A stretch of 64,000 nucleotides of DNA. It comes from Acorus gramineus. Taxonomy: Eukaryota > Streptophyta > Magnoliopsida > Acorales > Acoraceae. The stretch lies in the NCBI GenBank assembly GCA_030737835.1, contig CM060847.1, forward strand, positions 22,334,579 through 22,398,578. The letters run 5' to 3'. Below, piece by piece: positions 58,905 to 64,000 of this stretch. The notes beneath the pieces are model-generated. The model was not told the DNA's origin, ran no database searches, and saw only the letters and a program-made list of their open reading frames with translations. The stretch's first letter is position 1, and each line of letters opens with the position of its first letter. The position numbers were made by a program, and so were the translations under genes.

Positions 58905-60745
58905 TATATAAATATCTTTTTTAACGATATATACACTTTTAAACAAATCATATCACATGAGTACTGGATTGCACATGGAGTTGTAGGTTACATTTTATAG
59001 CTTTGTTAGATAAATTTGTAGGTGCAGTCTTAAAATAATTTTTATTTGTGTCACAAATACAAAGATTTTAAGAGGAAAGTATTAAACGACATCACTTGGG
59101 TGTGACACAATTATATTAAGCAAAATGTTAGGAATAACAATTCTTATTGTCTTTTATGGTCCACATCATGTTTTATTTTTTTTTTAATTGTACATGTTTG
59201 TCTAATGAAGTAAAAATAAAGCACATACTTGAATAAATTAAATATATATATCATATGTAGTTTTCTAATTGGTATACACTAGCTTAATACTATGTTAGGG
59301 AAAGTGGATGTTGCAAAAAGGTACTGTACATATTAATGTGTTTGAATCACCTAGCTTTGCACAATACATAAACTTAATGCATATTTACATGAATTTTTCA
59401 CTCATTAAAATTTGCTCTTCTATGTATATTAAGCATTATAACATTTTCTATAATAAAAATAATAATCATGTGTTTTTTTACACAGGATATGAATCTCAAC
59501 ATCCAGGGCATCAATGATAGAAAAAGAAATGCATGACAAACATAAAAAAAAAAAAAGGGTTAAAGACATTTAAGTCCCTACAAACATGGAAAAACCCATA
59601 TAAGTCCCTACTAAAATTGGGACAGACGTACGAGTCCCTGAAAACTCAGAAAAACCCAATTATCATCCTTGAGTTAAATTTCCATCCAAATTTAACGGAA
59701 TATTCCTAGAATATTCCATCACATATAATTACGTAGACACTGAAGTCCTTATAAACAGTCATAAAGATAAATTAGTCATTACAAAAGATAAAATTGCCCC
59801 TAAAAGGCTTTTACATTAAATTGTGTATATATTATAGTCCCTATAAATAATCATAAAGACAAATTAGTCCCCGCAAAAGATAAAATTGCCCTTGAAAGAC
59901 TTTTATATGTAATTGAATAGACATTACAGTCCTTATAAACAATCGTAAAGACAAATTGGTCTCTCTAAAAGACAAAAATACCCTTGAAGGATTTTTACAT
60001 TTAATTGTGCATACATTGCAATTTAAAAATTAAATACCCTCTAAAAGACTGCAATTTCTACACAATTAAATGTAAAAATTCTTCAGGGGCATTTTTGTCT
60101 TTTACATGTACCAATTTGTCTTTACGATTATTTATAAGGACTGTAATGTCTATCCAATTAAATGTAAAAATCTTTCAGGGGCAATTTTGTCTTTTGCAAG
60201 AACTAATTTGTCTTTATGATTGTTTATAGGGATTGCAATGTGTACACAATTTAATGTAAAAGTCTTTCAGGGGCAATTTTATTTTTTGTAGGGACTAATT
60301 TGTCTTTATGACTGTTTATAAGGACTTCAATGTCAACACAATTATATGTGACAGAATATTCTGGGAATATTCTGTTAAATTTGAATGAAAATTTAACTCA
60401 GGGATGATAATTGAATTTTTTTTAGTTTTTAGGGACTCGTACGTCTGTTCTAATTTTAATAGGGACTTATATGGGTTTTCCTATGTTTGTGGGGACTTAA
60501 ATGTTTTTAACCCTAAAAAAAATTAGATCATTTTAACAACGTGACTTATCTGTCTTGATTTACATGAAAAAATGAAAATGAAGGAGACGTGACAAACAAA
60601 CATGTTATAAGTTCAAATTCATTGTTTCTCCATAATTACATCCTCTGACAAGTAAATTAATAAATAAAAATAAAGTAATATAAAGTGATCTTGAGCAACT
60701 AAGATATAAGACAATGGAGGAAAGCCAAAGCTACATACATGTAAA
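58905..60745 (+). repeat. Segmental duplicate C
   Basis: Collinear with 49985-51600. It lacks the solo LTR (empty site near 59208) but carries the fold-back element 59557-60513. Confidence 0.75.
59557..60513. mobile_element. 957-bp fold-back element with internally repeated arms
   Basis: Ends GGGTTAAAGACATTTAAGTC and GACTTAAATGTTTTTAACCC. The two arms of about 470 bp mirror each other almost completely (ACGTACGAGTCCC/GGGACTCGTACGT, GGAATATTC on both sides). Each arm has three repeats of about 90 bp with AAAGACAAATTRGTC, AAAATTGCCC and TTTTACATTTAATTG words. The centre is near 60035. It is flanked by A-runs. A transcript would form a very long hairpin. Confidence 0.88.
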
Positions 60746-61186
60746 TGTGGAATGATGTATTGAATGTGAAATGCATATGCTGAATGTGAAGTGCTACATA
60801 TTTTATTATGTGTTGATGTGCTGAAACATAGACATGCTATACCAACATATAAATGTATAACATACGTTGTGAACAGTGGCGGACATAAGATTTTCTGAAA
60901 GGAGGGTTACATGAAAAATTTTAGGAATACAAATTAAAAATTCTATAAATAAAATATTATTTTTCATGTGTCTTTCTTTTTTTTGCCCCCAATCAAATTA
61001 ATCATTTCTCGTAAGTATAATTATACAAATAACAAAAGACAATATTCACTTATTCACAGGAAAAAACAACAGAGAGAAAAAATTATTATTATTTAAAAAA
61101 TACAAGAAATATCATAATTCAATTAAAAAAAATGAAATAAATCACCAATAAAATATTAACAAAACACACACACACACAATAGACTT
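60746..61186. other. AT-rich spacer with an hAT-end-like motif
   Basis: 60876 CAGTGGCGGACATAAG could be the left end of an hAT fragment whose right end would be CTCACCACTGG near 61590. The flanking bases do not form a convincing duplication. Confidence 0.3.
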
Positions 61187-61354
61187 CTTTTTTTTTTTCG
61201 GTAGACAAGGCCCACAGAGGGCAAGTACACCTAGGCGCAAAGCCTGAAACACACCCCATGAGAAAGGATACACACCGGACTTGAATCTTGATTGTCCACA
61301 AGAGACTCGTACAACTCTTCCACCTCGTTAGGCGAGGGGACTTGCGAGATTCTT
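61187..61354 (-). mobile_element. tRNA-derived SINE, complete
   Basis: On the minus strand CCCCTCGCCTAACGAGGTGG (A-box region), then AGATTCAAGTCCGG, close to the B-box consensus GGTTCRANNCC, and a body ending GGGCCTTGTCTACCG plus poly(A). The 11-bp direct repeat ACAATAGACTT flanks it exactly (61176-61186 and 61355-61365). Confidence 0.88.
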
Positions 61355-61365
61355 ACAATAGACTT

Positions 61366-61660
61366 TGAATGGTTGAGATCTGAAATAGAGACCTGGTGTA
61401 AATTGAATGTTTTGACCTTTTCAACTTTAATTTTGATAATCATGAGAATGTGAGAATATGAGATCTATAATATTATGTCTCTTTTATGTTGTTCTTACTT
61501 TTCTTCTCTATTTTTTTAGTTGTTTGAAGGCTGAGATTTAGTAGAGAATTTGTTTTTTTAATTTTGAGGGGGCTTAAACTCACCACTGGAACATAGTTTA
61601 CTTAATTGAGATTTAATGGGGATTCTATTTATATTTTTCAATTATGAGGGGGATCTTAAG
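61366..61660. other. AT-rich spacer
   Basis: Nothing recognised. Confidence 0.6.
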
Positions 61661-62096
61661 TAGAGCTGTAACTTGGGTCGAGTTGAACCTGAACCCGACA
61701 GGTTGGACCCGATTTTAACATGGGTTGGGTTATCCAAATTGGGTTCAGGTTCGAATTGGTCAATTCGGGTTAACTCACAAATCGGGTTGGGTTCGGGTTG
61801 GCTCACTCACAACCTGACCCAACCTGAACTCATAAATTAATAATTAAAAAAAAAATAATGACCGTTCATTATGTAGTTTCTAATCTGGGCAGTCCAAATT
61901 TTAGGTAAACATAACTAATCTTACGGGTTGGGTCGGGTTGGTTTATTTAATTTGCACATCATGTTAGAAAATCGGGTTGGGTCGGATTGGGTCAAGTTGG
62001 TTTACTTAATTACAGGTTGGGTTCGGGTTAAGGTTGAATAGTTTAGAATTCGGGTTGGGGTCAACCCGAACCCAACCCGCCCAAGTTGCAGCCCTA
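61661..62096 (+). mobile_element. hAT-type MITE rich in GGGTTCGGGTTGG, copy 2
   Basis: TAGAGCTGTAACTTGGGTCG to CCAAGTTGCAGCCCTA, same orientation as 16430-16892 and alignable throughout. The flanks ATCTTAAG and GTCTTAAA share six of eight bases. Confidence 0.82.
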
Positions 62097-63180
62097 GTCT
62101 TAAAGCCCCCTAGCAAACACATGGGTTTGCCCCTGGTTACCAACTACCAAGACCTGATGGCTGATGATAATCTCAAACCCTAAATTCCTACTATAACTGT
62201 CATTACATTGCAACCAAGCCATGTGTGATTTATTTTATGTATTATCTCATCAAATTATGATAATGGATTCAAAAATAAAAATAATGGAGATCAGTGAGAT
62301 TGAGATTACATACATTAGGAAACATTTCTAAGTGGAGAAGAAAAAAAAATTACTTGATCTTCTTGAAGGAGCTTTATGGAGAAGAAGATGATAGAGCCGA
62401 GGTGACCACAAAGAAAGGGCAGGAGTTAAGAGAGACTTTAGGACATTGTGTGATTTGAGCAGTCATTTGCAGTAATGAATGGAAAACCATTGCAATTAAT
62501 GTGCATATTTGATGCGTTTATTTCCCCCCCCCTTTTTTTTTTTTTTTTTGGATCAGGTTAGGTCTAACACCCATATGACAATTAGATTACCCAACGCGTG
62601 TTGAACTATTAGATCTAACCTCATTAAAATTGACATATCAAAATTCATTATAATTGAGATATCCGGTAATTAAAACTTTTAAACTAAATATAGCATTTAA
62701 TCAAATTCTAATTTTTTTTATTTTAGAAACTTCTGAATTTATTTCCCTTTCTCCTTCTCCTTCTCCTCCCATATTCTTCCCCTAATTAAAACCAATATGA
62801 TATGCATACTTTCACGGAAGAATATTTATAGGGGCTATTCTATTCTGATTAATTTTAGTTTACGTAGACTTCTTTCACTACTATAATTTTTTGACATTAA
62901 TCACGGTTGTATCATATTTATCAAAAATTGAGATCATTTTATTTATGATTAAATTTTTTTCAAACGTGATCATTTAAAAATATAAGATCATTATTTTTAA
63001 TAAAACGTAATCGTTTTGTTATTAAACATCACGATTTATCAAAAAAAAAAAAAAAAACTAAACTGTTATCAAATATTTTATCATGGGTTATTTAAAACGT
63101 AATTATTTCAAAAATAAAATATCATATTTTAATAAAAAAAAAAACAGATCTTTCTTATGAAAAAAAGCATAAAAAATATG
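62097..63180. other. AT-rich spacer
   Basis: 62870-63150 has repeated ACGTAATCGTTT / GTGATCATTT words that may be an eroded MITE; no gene. Confidence 0.4.
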
Positions 63181-63189
63181 ATGCTGAGA

Positions 63190-63545
63190 ATTCAGCGTGG
63201 ACCCCAAATACCCGACCCCACATTCTCACGTGTACCCTCTGCCCCATCTCCTCGCCGTCCGCGACGACGCAGCCGCAACCGCCGGCCCTTCCTCCTCCGT
63301 CGGCGCAGTGGCGACCGCCGCCCCTTCCTCCTCGCCGACGCAGTCGCAGCCGCCGCCCCATCCTCTCTCACGTGTAAGTCTCTCTCCCTCCCTCTTCCTC
63401 TTCTTCCTTCTCCTCCTCCAGATCAGCCACGGCCGATCTCTCCCGCATCAGAAGGTCTTCAATCATCTCTCTCTCTCTCTCTATCTTGATTTTCATCTTG
63501 TCATAATTTGGGGGATTTCATTTGATTTTGTGGATTTTAGGGTTT
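63190..63545 (+). other. Possible 5' exon or UTR of a gene running off the right edge
   Basis: An abrupt GC-rich Pro/Ser/Ala-coding-like block (about 63230-63370) is followed by pyrimidine-rich CTCTCT leader sequence and GATTTTAGGGTTTGAATG, typical of plant first exons and 5' UTRs. Open frames (63157-63489, 63197-63547) have no recognisable domain. Weak call. Confidence 0.3.
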
Positions 63546-63867
63546 GAATGGTGAAATATGTCTTTTTGGATCGTGTTTTGTTTGTTGTATGATTGATTTA
63601 AAGTTAGAGGTGGTTAGGTTTGTGACAATTGGATATCTGTATCTGATTTGCGAAATTGGTCACTTGTCGAGATGATCAAACTTTGGGGACTGGTTAGAAA
63701 AAAAATAATGTTCATTCATGATGGATATCATATCTTATTATAAATTAATGGAACGTAGTCAGAGACTATAGAGAAGTGGGTGTCCATATGTGTGTCTTTT
63801 CATCATATGCAATTTATTGGTGCTTCATTTGAATGGTATATTAGGAGGAATCACTTAGCCTATGTTT

Positions 63868-64000
63868 GAATGAAAATAAACCCTCCGGATAACCGCGGAC
63901 AGAAATTTTGTTGTGTTTGAAAAGTTTGGATAACCCTAGATAAAGTATGTCATAATAAACCGGTATAAAGTAGTATATGGATTCCAATCAACTCCTTGAA
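63868..64000 (+). mobile_element. MITE, family 1, second copy, cut by the window edge
   Basis: Inner part (TAATAAACCGGTATAAAGTA, TATATGGATTCCAATCAACTC) matches the reverse complement of 5495-5672. Confidence 0.6.

Noticed and set aside
60876..61590. Complete hAT element bounded by CAGTGG and CCACTG
   Set aside because: Flanking bases do not form an 8-bp duplication and inner termini do not match beyond the hexamer.
63374..63421. Intron with GTAAGT donor and CTCCAG acceptor in the right-edge exon candidate
   Set aside because: Only 48 nt, below the usual minimum for plant introns.
1..64000. tRNA, rRNA or CRISPR-like arrays
   Set aside because: Looked for B-box-like GGTTCRANNCC with cloverleaf context and for spaced direct repeats; only the SINE B box was found, and tandem repeats here lack unique spacers.

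Overview
This is a nuclear segment of a flowering plant. The evidence is an eight-exon plant gene with GT-AG introns, two kinds of LTR retrotransposon primed by initiator tRNA-Met (TGGTATCAGAGC sites), a tRNA-derived SINE, many MITEs, and AT-rich spacers with long homopolymers. I cannot name the species. Only two genes look intact. The rest is transposon sequence or relics, and most boundaries can be read directly because target-site duplications (TSDs) are still visible.

Layout. 1-4.0 kb (-): a broken plant-mobile-domain (PMD) gene with a TATA box, a 5-codon first exon and an 807-bp intron, running off the left edge. 4.4-5.4 kb: GGCCCTGC-rich repeats and a TATA-driven, purine-rich tandem repeat. 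5.5 kb: a MITE directly upstream of the next gene. 6.0-12.3 kb (+): an intact RINGv (C4HC3, MARCH-type) membrane E3 ligase gene of 493 codons, with probable 3'-UTR introns. 14.6-18.5 kb: MITEs and SINE/LINE tails. 19.7-20.8 kb (-): a FAR1-like transposase relic.

21.1-42.6 kb is one nested retrotransposon complex. A Ty1/copia element (TSD ATACA) received a 9.8-kb Ty3/gypsy element in its gag zinc-knuckle codons (TSD TCAAG). Its 3' LTR received a solo LTR of the same gypsy family, and that solo LTR received another solo LTR of the family in opposite orientation. The four gypsy LTRs (3.1-3.5 kb) share a TATA box and two candidate introns. The extremely GC-rich low-complexity block and the CCCTCA-rich tandem repeats fall inside those introns.

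45.0-46.4 kb (-): an unannotated-looking two-exon gene for a 70-residue secreted peptide, with signal peptide, TATA box and phase-matched intron, and a MITE in its intron. 47.5-50.0 kb: a 2.5-kb PIF/Harbinger-like non-autonomous element (TSD TAT) that keeps a promoter and a first exon. 50-60.7 kb: diverged segmental duplicates, one holding a copia solo LTR (TSD AAAAT) whose empty site survives in the other copy, and one holding a 957-bp fold-back element. 61-62 kb: a SINE with an 11-bp TSD and an hAT-type MITE. 63.2-63.6 kb: a possible 5' exon or UTR, then a second, inverted copy of the 5.5-kb MITE cut by the right edge.

The two points most worth following are the small secreted-peptide gene and the intron-bearing gypsy LTR family. 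All identifications come from reading the sequence; no database search was run.
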